DNA from: Opitutaceae bacterium BACL24 MAG-120322-bin51
GTDB taxonomy: Bacteria > Verrucomicrobiota > Verrucomicrobiia > Opitutales > Coraliomargaritaceae
Reading direction: 5' to 3'
Assembly (NCBI GenBank): GCA_905182465.1
Contig: CAJJBI010000003.1
Location: forward strand, 280,361 to 344,360
Length of the DNA: 64,000 nucleotides
Numbering within the stretch: the first letter of the stretch is position 1; each line of letters begins with the position of its first letter. A model generated the notes under the pieces. It was not told the origin of the DNA and made no database searches. It saw nothing but the letters and a program-made list of their open reading frames with translations. The translations under genes and the position numbers were made by a program. Shown here piece by piece: positions 63,968 to 64,000 of this stretch.

Positions 63968-64000
63968 CAAAAGCCCTTCCGAGAAACCGGAGGGGCTTTT
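63968..64000 (+). terminator. Terminator after ppdK
   Basis: AAAAGCCCTTCCG / CGGAGGGGCTTTT stem with an AGAAAC loop, running to the window end; the T tract is the 3' arm itself. Confidence 0.85.

Overview
The window looks like a chromosomal segment of a marine-type Verrucomicrobiota bacterium, probably Opitutae/Puniceicoccales-like. The arguments are a PEP-CTERM sorting tail (hence an exosortase system), a Gram-negative envelope (three TonB-dependent receptors, BamD- and LptE-like lipoproteins, TatC), secreted Asp-rich calcium-binding-type repeats, an Agl23-type membrane protein, and ThuA plus twin-arginine Gfo/Idh/MocA enzymes. This assignment is inferred from gene content, not from a marker-gene search. 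I see no phage, insertion sequence, CRISPR array or classical defence island; most of the window is core metabolism plus nutrient uptake.

Layout. 0-6.8 kb: DeoR regulator, rhamnulokinase, malate:quinone oxidoreductase, a large protein of unknown function and HisF. 6.8-8.7 kb (minus): LMW phosphatase, tRNA-dihydrouridine synthase and a small helical protein. 8.7-17.4 kb: an uptake locus in two convergent halves. The plus half is a BtuFCD/FecBCD-type ABC importer. The minus half is a Fur-family regulator, a Fur-type operator, a DUF4465-like PEP-CTERM protein, a TonB-dependent receptor and a large secreted protein. 17.5-20.2 kb (minus): PanD, PheA (with an unusual second chorismate-mutase-like domain) and ScpB. 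20.3-24.8 kb (plus): IlvD, Pgi, a coiled-coil membrane protein and a 52-residue lipoprotein. 24.8-27.2 kb: a TPP riboswitch in front of a TonB-dependent receptor, i.e. a thiamin-responsive outer-membrane receptor. 27.3-33.8 kb: MYG1-like protein, Gfo/Idh/MocA oxidoreductase, ThuA protein, glycosyltransferase 2, Agl23-like protein and ApbE. 33.9-37.7 kb: SNF2 helicase with SWIM finger, and ElbB. 37.8-41.8 kb: rpmF-plsX-fabH followed by BamD-like and LptE-like genes, an envelope-building cluster. 41.9-46.9 kb: a palindromic Fur-type operator, a siderophore-type TonB receptor and a PhnDCE-type ABC importer. 47-50.4 kb: SDR, an aberrant metallophosphoesterase, a 52-residue membrane protein, an ABA4-like membrane protein and PurC. 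50.5-56.2 kb: tRNA-Glu, a SCO protein and the DabA-DabB inorganic-carbon uptake pair with an internally deleted LysR gene divergent from it. 56.2-64 kb: RsmJ, MscS channel, TlyA, a small membrane protein, TatC and pyruvate phosphate dikinase.

How it fits together: the cell appears to import scarce micronutrients (iron and/or corrinoid, thiamin) through TonB receptors under Fur and riboswitch control, to fix or supply bicarbonate through DabAB, and to run sugar and C4 metabolism (RhaB, Pgi, PpdK, Mqo).

Data quality: about 15 otherwise recognisable genes are broken by single-base shifts, often at short homopolymers, and the protein families continue cleanly in another frame. I read most of these as sequencing or assembly indels. 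For such genes the full reconstructed span is given. The LysR remnant is different because its middle is missing.
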